From positions 1 to 64,000 of the forward strand of contig CAUYLG010005451.1 of NCBI GenBank assembly GCA_963573385.1: a stretch of DNA of 64,000 nucleotides. Direction: 5' to 3'. Below the pieces are notes generated by a model. The model ran no database searches. It worked only from the letters and a program-made list of their open reading frames with translations, and was not told the DNA's origin. The position numbers and the translations under genes were made by a program. This document shows positions 40,040 to 53,175 of this stretch, piece after piece (the stretch's first letter is position 1; the number at the start of each line of letters is the position of its first letter). This DNA comes from Cacajao melanocephalus. Lineage: Eukaryota > Chordata > Mammalia > Primates > Pitheciidae.

Positions 40040-40226
40040 GATATTTCTGTCTTTAAAATGAAGAGTCAGATAGTTGCTCTGCATAATCGCTTCCAGCTTT
40101 AATATTCCAGGATCCCATGACGGAAGGGGACACAAATTGGGTCAGTTTTGATGACACAAATAGTCTTTCTAAGCATGAGAGTTGTCAGATAACAGTGGAA
40201 TGGAGCAACCGCCATCTCTGCTCTAG
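40040..40226. other. Unique sequence
   Basis: Unrecognised sequence ending in ctctgctctag. Confidence 0.35.
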
Positions 40227-40268
40227 GCACCATGCCTCAGGGGCCCCAGCTCTGGCCTTCCCCATCAG
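40227..40268 (+). other. Exon-like 42-nt segment (candidate only)
   Basis: Bounded by ctgctctag on the left and catcag|gtaagagt on the right, the latter an excellent donor. It contains an in-frame atg (accatgcc) and is a multiple of three. The acceptor tract is short. Chance is the default explanation. Confidence 0.12.
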
Positions 40269-41251
<983 letters not shown>

Positions 41252-41266
41252 CCTTATCTATTCCTT

Positions 41267-41711
41267 AAAATAAACAAACAAAAAACCTGGAGAAGACATA
41301 GAATAAAGGCACCAGATGGTTAAATATGTAGATCTTCCAATGTATGCAAGAAAGGAAATGATCATGTCAGGAACCTCAGATACACTTGTTACTAAATATA
41401 AGAATAAAATAGCACCAAGCCTCCTGACTGCCATGGCAAAAACAGAAAAGTGACGAATTGCCTGGCTTTGATTATATGATCAAATGTATCATTATCCATT
41501 CTTCAAAGGAAACAACCTTCTTCTACTGGGCAGAAGATCTGAGAAAGGAAGAGTTTTATCACCTGAATCCTCATTTGAGGGATCTGAAGTCACATAGAGG
41601 ACCAGCTCTTCAACATTGATCTTTCAGGCCATGGGGAAACACTCTGCATATAACCAATCACTATACTGACACTTAAATCAAAGCTGAGAACATAATATTT
41701 TCTAAAAAGTT
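41267..41711. other. Unique stretch between inverted Alus
   Basis: No recognised repeat. It separates an antisense from a sense Alu. Confidence 0.4.
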
Positions 41712-42010
41712 GGCTGGGCGTGGTGGCTCACGCCTGTAATCCCAGCACTTTGGAAGGCTGAGGTGGAGGGTGGATCACCTGAGGTCAGGAGTTTGAGACC
41801 AGCTTGGCCAACATGGCGAAACCCTGCCTCTATTAAAAATACAAAAGCTAGCCAGGTGTGGTAGTGCATGCCTGTAATCTCATCTACTGGGAGGCTGAGG
41901 CAGGAGAATCGCTTGAACCCAGAAGGCAGAGGTTGCAGTGAGCCGAGATCGCCACCACTGCACTCAAGCCTGGATGACAGAGCAAGACTCTGTCTAAAAA
42001 GAAAAAAAAA
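41712..42010 (+). mobile_element. Alu SINE, full length
   Basis: Sense Alu starting ggctgggcgtggtgg. The A tail (gaaaaaaaaa) runs directly into a G run. Confidence 0.97.
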
Positions 42011-42021
42011 GGGGGGGGGGG
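42011..42021 (+). repeat. Poly-G run (11 G)
   Basis: Eleven consecutive G directly after the Alu A-tail. Unusual, since homopurine-G runs of this length are rare in primate DNA. Confidence 0.9.
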
Positions 42022-42429
42022 TGGTGCAGTCATTGCCATAAAAACCTGAGCTAATATCATCTAAATGACCAAAATTGATGTCAGAATATAATTTAGAAAC
42101 ATCTAAGGAATGGACAATTTAGTCAAACGCTTCTCACACATCTCTAACCAGTAATCTTAATGGCACCGCATGGAAGAGGAAAGTGAAATTCTACCCTGTA
42201 GAATTTGGAGGCAGAAAATCAATCACACTTCCTCTACCTTTTGAGCAAGGTGAAACTTAAAAGTTTTCTTTTTAAAAGATATTCACCTTTAGCATGCTAT
42301 TTTATAAAATGTTTATCTTATTATCAAGTTAATTTCCTTAAAATCTTTACTGAAGTTGATATCTCAGAAATACTATAGCTTTGGGTGTGCCTGGCACTAT
42401 CAAGTAACCCAAATATCTGTAAACATGTG
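42022..42429. other. Unique AT-rich stretch
   Basis: No recognised repeat. Confidence 0.4.
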
Positions 42430-42620
42430 GCTTAGATAGTCTCTTATTTATTCTTTAAAACAAACTCATGCGGCAGGTATTAGCCATTTTTATGAACAGA
42501 GAATTTGAAGAATGGACAGGTTAAGTAATTTTCCTAATAGCACATGGGACTAAAGTATGTAATGTTTGAATGAAGCCCAGATTTCCTAAATGCAAGGCCA
42601 GTGGTTTTTCTGCTTTTTTT
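42430..42620 (-). mobile_element. MIR SINE relic, antisense
   Basis: aaacaaactcatgcggcagg, tattagccatttttatgaac, aggttaagtaattttcctaa and aagcccagatttcctaaatg follow antisense MIR. Confidence 0.65.
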
Positions 42621-43438
42621 TTTTTTTTTTGACTCTATAGTATTAATTTTATCATTTATAAAACAATCAAGGAGTGAGTTGGATGGTCCAATGAAAGTCT
42701 CTGGAGTTGCATTACTGAGGCACAACACCCACTGAACCTATGCACCAGGTTAATTAAGACCTCTGCACCAGGCTTCCAATGTCTCCACATTCTTGACCCT
42801 GACATCCATAAATGTCTAACGTATTGGCAGATTCCTCCGTAGGATGGGCCACCTCATGCTCACATTTTTCTCTATAATCAGCTTATACATCATCAACTGC
42901 ATGCAACTGAAGAAAGAAAGAGGAATCTCCTTTTCCAGCCCGCTCCAGCAAATGTCTCAAACTGTTATAGCAGTGAGAGAGAACTTCCCTTCTCCTTCAG
43001 GCAAATAATCGGTCCTGAAAGCTTCATGAGGCAATGAGCAGGCTGGAAAGCTAAAAGTCTGATGACCGGGATCCTGGTCCTGACTCTCACTGGAAGGTTG
43101 TGGGAAAACCATTTAACCCGTTGGTGCAGGGTGTGTCGGGGTATGATAACAAGAGCTGCCTTCAGCAGCTCTCCAAAGAAGATGGTGAGAAATAGTGAGA
43201 TAACGTCTGGGAAACCTTTGAACTAATGAGAAGCAAGAGGCTGCATTGCATGAGCACAAGGTGTTATTACTTCCAAGCCTACACTAGTCAAGGACATCAC
43301 AGTTAAGGTTCCTACAGAAACTCCCTCACTCCCTCCACTTGAAAAACTGGCCAATTAGCTTCTCATCCAGATGAATTTTTTCCCAAGCTTTGGAGGATTT
43401 GTGGGGAGTCAATCATCTGATTGAAGATAATCAGTATT
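42621..43438. other. Unique stretch
   Basis: Begins with a poly-T of about 17. No recognised repeat. Confidence 0.4.
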
Positions 43439-43510
43439 GGGCCAGGTGTGCTGGCTCACGCCTGTAATCCTAACACTTTGGGAGGCCAAGGTGGGCAGAT
43501 CATGAGGTTA

Positions 43511-43600
43511 GCAACTGAATCCACTTTGAGGCCAAGCAGGCAGTGGAAACACAAGAAATATCCAGTGAGGTATGAGACAGAGGGCGTGGTGGAAGACTAA
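43511..43600 (+). other. Foreign insert 1 in the Alu, copy of 48844-48935
   Basis: About 90% identical, in direct orientation, to 48844-48935: shared gcaggcagtggaaaca, gaggtatgagacag and gggcgtggtggaagact. Replaces about 14 bp of Alu. The left junction shares aggt(c/t)ag with both the Alu and the source, a 7-bp microhomology. Confidence 0.92.
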
Positions 43601-43667
43601 AATTCATCCTGGCTAACACGGTGAAACTTTGTCTCTACTACCAGGCGTGGCGGCACGTGCCACCAAA

Positions 43668-43725
43668 TAATTGCCAAATTTGACTCCAAAGATATTGTAT
43701 CAATTTTCAGCCCCACCAGCAACAT
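43668..43725 (+). other. Foreign insert 2 in the Alu, copy of 45552-45609
   Basis: 58 bp with only two mismatches to 45552-45609 (shared gatattgtatcaattttcag, ccccaccagcaacat). The source is antisense L1M sequence. About 8 bp on the left and 5 bp on the right of the insert fit neither Alu nor source. Confidence 0.93.
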
Positions 43726-43735
43726 CTTCTAGCTA

Positions 43736-43990
<255 letters not shown>

Positions 43991-44160
43991 CAGAGGGTTT
44001 TATAAATAACACACATTTCCTGAAGGCCTTCTAGGTACTCGATAGGTGCTAGGATAAGATGGTGACTAGCATCTGGCCTCTGACTTCACAGAACTCTGCC
44101 TCGTAGGGGCAACCCATTCACAGTTTGTGCACAATGTGATATGGGTGTTACTGCAAAGTG
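43991..44160 (-). mobile_element. L2 relic, antisense
   Basis: cacatttcctgaaggccttc, taggtgctaggataagatgg, ctgacttcacagaactctgc: the antisense L2 end. Confidence 0.6.
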
Positions 44161-44270
44161 CCACCAGGTCTACCACAAAAACGGAGCTTAAGCTGTCCAG
44201 TAGCTGTGTGTCTTTGTGCAAATCACTTCAACACTTTGAGGCTCTGACAAGTGGAAGCAGGAGAAATGAC
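44161..44270 (+). mobile_element. MIR SINE relic
   Basis: ccagtagctgtgtgtctttg, tgcaaatcacttcaacactt then tgaggctc: sense MIR. Confidence 0.6.
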
Positions 44271-44739
44271 ATCAACTTCTATCATTTTCATCAAGTTTGA
44301 CAGGTCCCTTGTAATTTCATAATCACTGGCTGACTTGATTCTTATAACAAAACAAGGAAGGAAACATTAAGACTATCTCTCCACACGACAGAGGCAAAAC
44401 CTAAGGCTTTGAGAGATGGAGCCCCAGGTACATGGCCCTGATCTCGCTCCCGAATGGGTCATCTGGAAAAAAATTAGGAAGGTAAGACAATAGCCTGTCT
44501 CAGTATAGGTGAACATCAGTGGTATCTAATTTGCTGCTAGCATTCATGTTCTACAAATCTGTAAATTCCTCAAAGGTTTGAAGGTTACCTGGTATTGAGT
44601 CAGCTCTTGATAAGTATTTGTTATAATCAGAAAACTCTGAAAGAAGCCAGCCTTTTTTCATCTAAACTCAGATATTAATAAAACATTTATTAATTGAAAT
44701 GACTGAATATATTTCAGTAGGATCTTGTGTTATTTCACA
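44271..44739. other. Unique stretch
   Basis: 44330-44410 may be a further antisense MIR piece (acgacagaggcaaaacctaa). 44550-44630 weakly resembles L2. Confidence 0.35.
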
Positions 44740-45523
<784 letters not shown>

Positions 45524-45531
45524 AAAATGAC

Positions 45532-46022
<491 letters not shown>

Positions 46023-46089
46023 GATGTTTCCTTTTAAAATGGAAAATAATAAAAAATATTGACACATCTCCAGGAGGACCACATTGGAA

Positions 46090-46290
46090 AGATGAAGGTC
46101 TCTGGGGTCGAAGGGCCTTGGGTGGCTTTTCAGATCTACTACTGACAAGCTGAGTGGCCTCTGGCAAGTTGCTCACCTCTCCCAGCCTCACTGTCCTGTC
46201 TGTGGAATGGAGACAGACAGCACTCTGCCCTCATCCAAACTGTGCAGTAGTTGGTTGTCATGAAAGTGCTTCTTAAATGGTGCAAGTAGC
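46090..46290 (+). mobile_element. MIR SINE relic
   Basis: Sense MIR: ctactactgacaagctgagt, ggcctctggcaagttgctca, cctctcccagcctcactgtc, gtctgtggaatggagacaga. Confidence 0.75.
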
Positions 46291-46322
46291 TCTTATCTGA
46301 CCTCTAGAAGATGATATACTGA

Positions 46323-46633
46323 GGCTGGGTGTGGTGGCTCACACCTCTAATCCCAGCCCTTTGGGAGGCCGAGGCAGGCAGATCACTTGAGGTCAGGAGT
46401 TTGAGACTAGCCTGGCCAACATGGCAAAACCCCGTCTCTAATACAATAATTGTCCTGGTATGATGATGGGTACATGTAATCCCAGCTACTCAGGAGGCTG
46501 AGGTAGGATAATCGCTTGAACGCAGGAGGCAGAGGTTTCAGTGAGCTGAGATCGCACCACTGGACTGCAGCCTGGCAACTGGGGTTGGGGATAGATACTC
46601 TGTCTCAAATAATAATAATTATTATATATACAT
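46323..46633 (+). mobile_element. Alu SINE, full length, (AAT)n tail
   Basis: Sense Alu with target duplication agaagatgatatactga (46306-46322) and agaaggtgatatattga (46634-46650). The right-arm end is altered (ctggcaactggggttgggga). Confidence 0.97.
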
Positions 46634-46650
46634 AGAAGGTGATATATTGA

Positions 46651-47129
46651 TGTTCAGTGGCTCAGTGAGGGAGTTACATATTCTCAAGCACCAAGCAATG
46701 TTCTTATATAGCTACAGTGGCCTATATCTTATGTTGGAATATGTTGAATCAGAGCTTCTTAGCAATCTGAAAGATAAGACGTTGGGGGTTTTTTAGTTTG
46801 CTTGATTTTGTCTTTGTTTATTTGCTTGTCTCGTTGTTTATTTAACAGAAGCACATGCAGAACAAGAGCCAGACTAGCTGATCAACAGAGGGATGGCATG
46901 TTTCCTAAATCCCAGGACCTCCTCCTCACCCAGGGGAATGCCCCAGTCTTTTCTACCGTAAGAACTGCACTATAGTATTTGCTAGAGAGCAAAGCATTCC
47001 CTACTTTGGGAAGATGGAGAATTTGATAAACCTAATACACAATGAGATTAATTATCAGATACAGAAGCCCAGGTGGGTGCAGAGGACAGTTTTTACTTTT
47101 TGGCCATAGAGCCCCATTTCCCCTTTCTA
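46651..47129. other. Unique stretch
   Basis: Contains gtttatttgcttgtctcgtt-type T/G-rich text. No recognised repeat. Confidence 0.4.
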
Positions 47130-47480
47130 GTAGCATCTCACTCTCAGTCCACGAGGTCTGAGTGGGACCCGTCTCCCACTCCCCGGGGTGGAGCATGGCT
47201 CAGGACTACATCAGTTAGTGCACTACAGTTACCAGCCCCAGTGATTCGCTCATGAGAGGCCATGTGATACAAGAAGCCTAAGCAGAGTGAACCTTGGGAT
47301 TTTTGCAGAGAAGGCTGGGACAGAGAATGTTCCTACTTCTCCCACTGCACGTTATCCTAAAAGGAATTCACCCTGGAAACCTCTGGAGGTCTTCTTGAGA
47401 GAAAAGCGAATGTTAGAATGGAGGTAACATAAAGGAAGAAGAGCTAAAAGATGGAGAGAGCAAAACCAGATCCCAATAAC
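47130..47480 (+). mobile_element. Possible ancient LTR-like repeat
   Basis: gattcgctcatgagaggcca, tgtgatacaagaagcctaag, cagagtgaaccttgggattt and acttctcccactgcacgtta recall an old LTR-like family ('ggcatgtgacccaagcc...gggacttttgctg'). Possibly the family seen at 36050. Confidence 0.4.
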
Positions 47481-48329
47481 CTGGCCAAAGCCAGATGTCC
47501 TCCTGGCATCTCAGTTATACAAGCTAATCTGTTGTCTCCCACATCCCCACCCGTGTGCACTTTTGGTTTTTTTTTGGCTGAGTCTGATCTATCACTTGTG
47601 ACAACTGGCACTAGCGGGGCCCCATGCACATGACCACAGCCATGCTCCATGTGTCTTTCCACACACGGAAAGCAGGATGGTGTCACAGCAGAAGCCCAGG
47701 CCTGGAAGGCCAAAGACCTAGGTCTGTCTGTGGTTTTGTCTGTTCGACACTCCACTTCTTCAGCTATAAGGTGGCTGGGGAAGAGGGAGTTGGACGAATA
47801 AGTTCAAGATGCCTTCCTGCTCTGGCACTCTCTGAATCTGTCAACCTGAAAGTCTTGGTGCTCCTGGGGCCATTGAGATTGTTGGATGCTGATTCTTTGA
47901 AGCATTTCATCGATTATGGTAAAGAAGGGTTTAAGTGGCCACCAACAGAGGGACGTGAGGAACACGAAACAATTAGGTTCTCTGTATCTCCGGCAGAACT
48001 GGCCACAGAAGAGGGTCAGGCTTTGCAAAGACGCAGAACATTTTTCCCGCTGGGCTCCTTGGGAAAAGGTCTCAGCATTATGGAGGGTGTCTCTAGCTAT
48101 TCACAGCTTGCCAGTGGGAACAGCCAAGAAAGAGAAGAGATCACATGGCCAGGCCTGCTGCCGGCACAGAATGTTCTGTGCAGCTGATGGCTGGGCAGGG
48201 ATGAGGTTTGCCGGATCCCCTACCGAGGCTTCCTACGAAAGGTAGGCCTGAGATTGCCAAAACATCTTCTGCAACAGGGTCTATGAAGGTCCCCATAAAG
48301 CAGGAATCGGACTCCATATTAATTGGTCA
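47481..48329. other. Stretch with a 187-codon open frame and possible MIR
   Basis: A forward frame from 47624 to 48187 is the longest in non-Alu sequence. It shows no domain I recognise, opposing and overlapping frames are also open, and about 47670-47790 resembles a sense MIR (agacctaggtctgtctgtgg, cacttcttcagctataaggt). I do not call a gene. Confidence 0.35.
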
Positions 48330-48500
48330 TCTCTTCTATACAGAATATTATGCCAAGCATTTTCATTTGCATTGTTTTCTTAAACCTCACAACAACCCTG
48401 TTGTCCTCTAATATCACTTTCAACTTATGGTTATAGAAACCACAGTGCAATGAGCTGAAGTTGCAGTAACTTATGCATGGTCACACAGCCACAGAGCCAC
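48330..48500 (-). mobile_element. MIR SINE relic, antisense
   Basis: ttgttttcttaaacctcaca, acaaccctgttgtcctctaa, atgcatggtcacacagccac: antisense MIR. Confidence 0.65.
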
Positions 48501-48669
48501 AGTTAATTTCCCTAAATGAAGACAAGCTAAGGGCTTGTATGGCAATCTTGCCATGCATTTTTCCCATCCCCCCACCATGCCATGAATAAGAGCTGCAAAC
48601 ACAGGGATCAAAGCATGTGCTCCAGTGGCTTCCCACAGCTGCTTTTGTAAACACTCTGAGACAGTGTTC
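48501..48669. other. Unique sequence
   Basis: No recognised repeat. Confidence 0.35.
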
Positions 48670-48780
48670 TGACCACTTGTGTGTGTGTCCTTGACTGGAC
48701 TGTGAGTTCTTGGACATCAGGACCCTGCATGATCCAATTGTATGTGTCTCCCGCAGTTCCTTGCACAAAACAGGAATGTG
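48670..48780 (+). mobile_element. L2 relic, sense
   Basis: ttgactggactgtgagttct, tggacatcaggaccctgcat and gttccttgcacaaaacagga match the L2 end ('gactgtgagctccttgaggg...agtgcctggcacatagtagg'). Confidence 0.6.
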
Positions 48781-48843
48781 AAAAGCAATTCCTCCCCGGC
48801 CAGCCACTGATCCCAGAAAAGGATTGGCCCCAACCAAAGGTCA

Positions 48844-48935
48844 GCAACTGGATGCACTCTGGGGCCGAGCAGGCAGTGGAAACATAAGAAATACCCAGCG
48901 AGGTATGAGACAGAAGGGCGTGGTGGAAGACTGAA
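48844..48935 (+). other. Source-like counterpart of insert 1 in the composite Alu
   Basis: Continuous with its neighbours on both sides, so it is taken as the donor. The left flank aaaggtcag shares aggtcag with Alu consensus at the junction. Nearly all differences from the Alu copy are transitions. Confidence 0.85.
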
Positions 48936-49227
48936 GGAACAAAATGTACAGGACTGGCCTAAGTCATCCAGGTCAGAGTTTCAGGAAGACTGCACAGCCG
49001 AAGAAACAAAACCAAAAACAAAACCAGGAAGACCAAATTGGGCCCCGGAGCATCAGCTAACAGCCCCTGCTATGACTCTACCCCTCACCATTCAGTTTGA
49101 TGTGGAATTGACAGGTGTTCCTTCCACACTTAACTCCAGTTTTCCAAGATGGAGACCATGGCTGAGAGACTCTACATGTGGTTCTCATTTAATACAGCAT
49201 GTATTAGACATTTAATAAATGTTTGCC
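48936..49227. other. Unique sequence
   Basis: No recognised repeat; short aaaacc-rich run near 49005. Confidence 0.35.
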
Positions 49228-49529
49228 AGCCATGCGCCATGGCTCACTCCTGTAATCCCAGCACTTTGGGAAGCCGAGGTGGGTGGATCATGAGGTCAAG
49301 AGATCGAGACCATCCTGGCCAACATGGTGAAATCCCATCTCTACTAAAAATATAAAAACTAGCCGGGCGTGGTGGTGCACACCTGTGGTCTCAGCTACTC
49401 GGGAGGCTGAGGCAGAAGAATCGCTTGAACCCAGGAGGCAGAGGTTGCAGTGAGCCGAGATTGCTCCACTGCACTATAGCTTGGCGACAGAGCAAGACTC
49501 TGTCTCAAAAATAAATAAATAAATAAATA
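49228..49529 (+). mobile_element. Alu SINE, full length, (AAAT)n tail
   Basis: Sense Alu. The target duplication is taataaatgtttgcca before the element and aataaatatttgcca at 49530-49544. The tail is an AAAT microsatellite of about seven units. Confidence 0.97.
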
Positions 49530-49615
49530 AATAAATATTTGCCAAATAAGCTCTTAAAATTAATGTTTTTCCAAACTGGCATAAACCTCATGAAGACAAA
49601 GATCTGTGTGGAAAG

Positions 49616-49645
49616 CCACTGACTTAATTTCCACTGACTTAGTTT
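49616..49645 (+). repeat. 15-bp tandem duplication
   Basis: ccactgacttaattt followed directly by ccactgacttagttt, one mismatch. A second, 9-bp doublet (ttgattata twice) follows at about 49673. Confidence 0.93.
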
Positions 49646-49839
49646 TTCTGGTTCTCACTGGAAACCAGAATGTTGATTATATTGATTATATTGTTTGGAT
49701 GGAGAACCACCCATAGCAACTATCTGTACGTATCATAATTCCTAGAAGAATCCTTTAGGACAAATGGTTGGTCTCCATTCTTTAAAATATGAAATATATA
49801 CACAGTTCACAATTCTGTAAGATATGTAATCAATCAGAT

Positions 49840-50225
49840 TCACTCAATAGGGATGGCACTGAGACCATAATGGTGAGAAAAAAAAAAAAAAAACAGACCT
49901 ACTGCCTTCCCTTATGGTCTAGTACTCAGCTAATCACATAAATAAGTGCAAAATCACAGTACAATAAGTGCTCAGAAGTAAACCGTGCTTTAGAGGCCTG
50001 GTTTAGTGGGATCAAGGAAGTAATGCAGGCTTTGGCTAAAGAGGGGAAAAACCAGAAGATTCAAGTCCCCTCTGGAAAAAGTGTGGCAAAGAAGAGGATG
50101 TGTGAGGCCAATGTGGCCAAGCCCAGGAGGAAGCGAGCGTGTGGTTTAAGAGACTGATAAAGGTGAGACCATTCCTACTTTGTAGGCTATGGTAAGAATT
50201 CTTGTCTTTATCCTAAGAGCATTGT
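49840..50225 (-). mobile_element. L2 relic, antisense
   Basis: cttcccttatggtctagtac, gcacagtacaataagtgctc-like text, aagaggatgtgtgaggccaa, tgtggccaagcccaggagga and ttatcctaagagcattgtgg follow antisense L2. A run of 16 A lies at about 49880. Confidence 0.65.
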
Positions 50226-50630
50226 GGTTTATCTACTCTGCTAGAGGAAATAAATAGTTGAATAATGCTGTAGTTCTCCATTCCCCTAACCTGCACTCTA
50301 CACAGGCTTTTCATTTTGTTGCCCACCTTCTCTCTATGGGAGATGTGGCAAGAAAAACATGTTTTAAACTCTTGGGGATGGAAAAGTTATTTCCTTCTTA
50401 GAGTCTGAGCTGCAAACGGCATTTCTCTCTTAGTGTATCATGACATTGCCACAGAAACACCATTAGAGACTCCTCTGGCAGCAGAAGCTCAGAGCCCTAT
50501 CATTAGTTACTTTATGTCCAATATCATATCAGCCAGCAGTTTATCATCTTTTGGATTAAGCAGACCACATTTTAACCTAAGAAATATAGATGTACCACTT
50601 AATACTACTTATCCTTTAGAAATTCTGATA
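50226..50630. other. Unique sequence 5' of L1
   Basis: No recognised repeat. It contains the L1 target sequence aaattctgat at 50620-50629. Confidence 0.45.
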
Positions 50631-51934
50631 CAAAACCTTTTACGTTAGCACCAAAATAAGTGGAATACTTAGGTATAAACCAAACAAAATATGTATATGA
50701 TCTATATGTGGAAAACTGTAAAACTCTGATGAAAGAAATTAAAGAGCCAAATAAATGTACATGGATAGGAAAACTCAATATTGTAACATGTCAGTTCTCA
50801 AATTAGTCTATAAATTTAACCCAATTCCAATTAAAATCATAGCAAGTTGCTTTCTGAATATCAACAAAATGATTTTAAAGTTTGCATGGAAAGGCAAAAG
50901 GCCTCAGAGCAGCCAATACAAGCTTAAAGAACAAATTTGGAGGATTGACACTAACTGCAGGACTTACTGTACGGTTATACTAATCAGGACAGAGTAGGAC
51001 TGGCAAAAGAATAGGAAAAAGAATCAACAGAACAGAATGTGGAGCCCAGAAATAGACGCACACATGAAAAATCAACCGATCTTTGACAAAACAGCAAAGG
51101 CAATTCAATGCAGAAAGGATAGTCATTTCAACAAATGGTGCTGGAACGACTGAACATCTACATGCAGAAAAGTGAATCTAGGCATAAACCCTACACCTTT
51201 TACAAAATATCAATTCAAAATGGGTCACAGACCTAAGTGCAAAACACAAAACTATAAAACTCCCAGAAGATAACATAAGAGAATATCTTGATGACCTTGG
51301 GTTTGATGATGACTTCTTAGAAACAATGCCAAAAACACAGTCTATAAAAGAAAGAATTGTTAAGTTAGACTTCGTTAAAACTAAAAACTTCTACTCTGTG
51401 AAAGGCATTGTTAAAAGAATAAAGAGACAAATCACAGATTGGGAGAAAATATTCGCAAAACACATATCTGATAAAGGACTGTTATTCAAAATATACAAAG
51501 AACAGTTAGGACTCCAGAATAAGAAAACAAACAACACAATTTAAAAATGGGCAAAAGAGCTGAACATTCACCTGACCAAAGAAGATATACCAATGGAAAA
51601 TATGTATTTATAAAATGCTGCACATTAAACATCATTGGGGGATTACAAATTAAAATTACAACGTATCGGTACACACCTATTAGAATAAAGAAAACTCAAG
51701 ATACTGGCAACACCAAACACGGATGAGGATGTGGAGCAATGGTAACTCTCATTCTTTGTTAGTGGGAATGCAAAATAAAATAGACACTTTTCTTGCAAAA
51801 TTAAATATACTCTTACCATACAATCCAGCAATCATATCCCTTGGTATTACTCAAATGAGTTGAAAACTCATGTCCATATGAAAACCTGCATATGGATGTT
51901 TATAGCAGTCTTATTCATAATTAATAAAACTTGG
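50631..51934 (+). mobile_element. 5'-truncated L1, ORF2 3' half (piece 1)
   Basis: Starts around gttagcaccaaaataagtgg and follows ORF2 through caacaaatggtgctggaacg, aacttctactctgtgaaagg and aaaacaaacaacacaattta. Residual frames at 50755-50997 and 51326-51544 read like ORF2p C-terminal sequence (FNPIPIKIIASCF...ILKFAWKGK; KTKNFYSVKGIVKRIKRQITDWEKIFAKH). Frame breaks make it inactive. Better preserved than the L1 at 2.8-5.9 kb, probably an L1MA/L1PB-age copy. Confidence 0.95.
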
Positions 51935-52086
51935 GGGCTGGGCGCAGTGGCTCATGCCTGTAATCCCAGCACTTTGGGAGGCTGAGGTGGGCGGGTCACC
52001 TGAAGGTCAGGAGTTTCAGACCAGCCTGGACAAAATGCTGAGACCCCTCATCTCAAAAAACAAAAAACAAAAAACAAACAAACACA
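51935..52086 (+). mobile_element. Half-length Alu inserted in the L1
   Basis: Only the left Alu arm is present: ggctgggcgcagtggctcat to ccagcctggacaaaatg, then cccctcatctcaaaaaac and a CAAAA-rich tail. The target duplication aaaacttgg (51926-51934 and 52087-52095) brackets the short form exactly, so either the short form itself inserted or the right arm was lost without touching the tail. Confidence 0.93.
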
Positions 52087-52695
52087 AAAACTTGGAAGCA
52101 ACCAAGATGTCCTTCAATAAGAGAATGGATAAACATATTGTAGTATATCCACACAGTGGAATATTATTTAGCAATAAAAAATGAGCTGTCCATCCATGAA
52201 AAAAATACAGAGGAAACTTAAATGCATATCACTAATTTTTTTTAGAGCCAATCTGAAAATGCTACATACCGCATGAGTCTAGCTATATTGCATTCTGGAA
52301 AAGGCAAAATTATAAAAGTACTAAAAAGATCAGTGGTTCGGGGAAGGGAGGGAGGGATAAATTGGTGGAGCACAGGGGACTTTTAGGGCAGTGAAGCTAT
52401 TCTGTGTCTATAATGATGGATGCTATAAAGGTGGGTGCCTGTCATTACACATTTGTCAAAACCTGTAGAATATACAATACAAAGAGTAAGCTGTAATGTA
52501 AACTACGGACTTTAATTAATAACACTACATCAATATTGACTCATCAACTGTAACAAATATGCCACATTAATACAAGAAGTTAATACTAGGGGAGGCTGGG
52601 GAGAGAGAGAAGACAAGGAAGTATATGAGAACTCTATACTTTCTGATCAATTTTTCTGTAAACCTAAAACTGCTCAAAAATAAAGTATGTTAATT
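52087..52695 (+). mobile_element. 5'-truncated L1, 3' end (piece 2)
   Basis: ORF2 end and 3' UTR: caaccaagatgtccttcaat, tggaatattatttagcaata, gggcagtgaagctattctgt, cctaaaactgctcaaaaata. Ends before aaaaattctgatg, which matches the 5' target text aaattctgat. Confidence 0.95.
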
Positions 52696-53059
52696 AAAAA
52701 TTCTGATGATTGATAAAATATATGGTTAACAAAAACTGTGGTTTTAGTAACACGGTTTTAAAAATTGTATTTGATGTATTACAACAGTATCCACAATACA
52801 CTTGACAAATATAAGTATATATGAATAAAATATGCCTATTTTTTGCAGTCTCTAGACAGTCTGGAGCACACATACAGATCCCTGGAGCTCCTGCAGTAAC
52901 TCCAGAGGCCCGAAAGAATACAGAGTTTGGGAATTATTGCCGAAGACTTCATAGAGTTTTCTTGATTTAATGAATGAAACTTATCTCCTTGAAGGATCAG
53001 GAGAATACTAGCTTCAGATCAGTGTTGCTGATGTCAAATCTCTCTTTCTTGACTCTGGG
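52696..53059. other. Unique AT-rich stretch
   Basis: No recognised repeat. Confidence 0.4.
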
Positions 53060-53175
53060 GGATGGTAATACCTTCCTCACTGCAGAGAAGGGAGATAAAA
53101 TGAAAGGTTTTATGTAAAAGCATCTTACAGAGTGTCTAGTACATTGTAGCTGCTCAGTAAATACTAACCAAATCT
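53060..53175 (+). mobile_element. MIR SINE relic, 3' part
   Basis: gggggatggtaataccttcc, aaagcatcttacagagtgtc, tagtacattgtagctgctca then gtaaatac: sense MIR. Confidence 0.6.

Noticed and set aside
47624..48187. 187-codon forward open frame outside Alus
   Set aside because: Overlaps a MIR-like stretch, is opposed by open frames on the other strand, has no recognisable domain or splice context. A frame of this size can occur by chance in 64 kb.
50755..51544. L1 ORF2-like peptides considered as a functional reverse transcriptase
   Set aside because: Frames are broken, the L1 is 5' truncated and split by an Alu.
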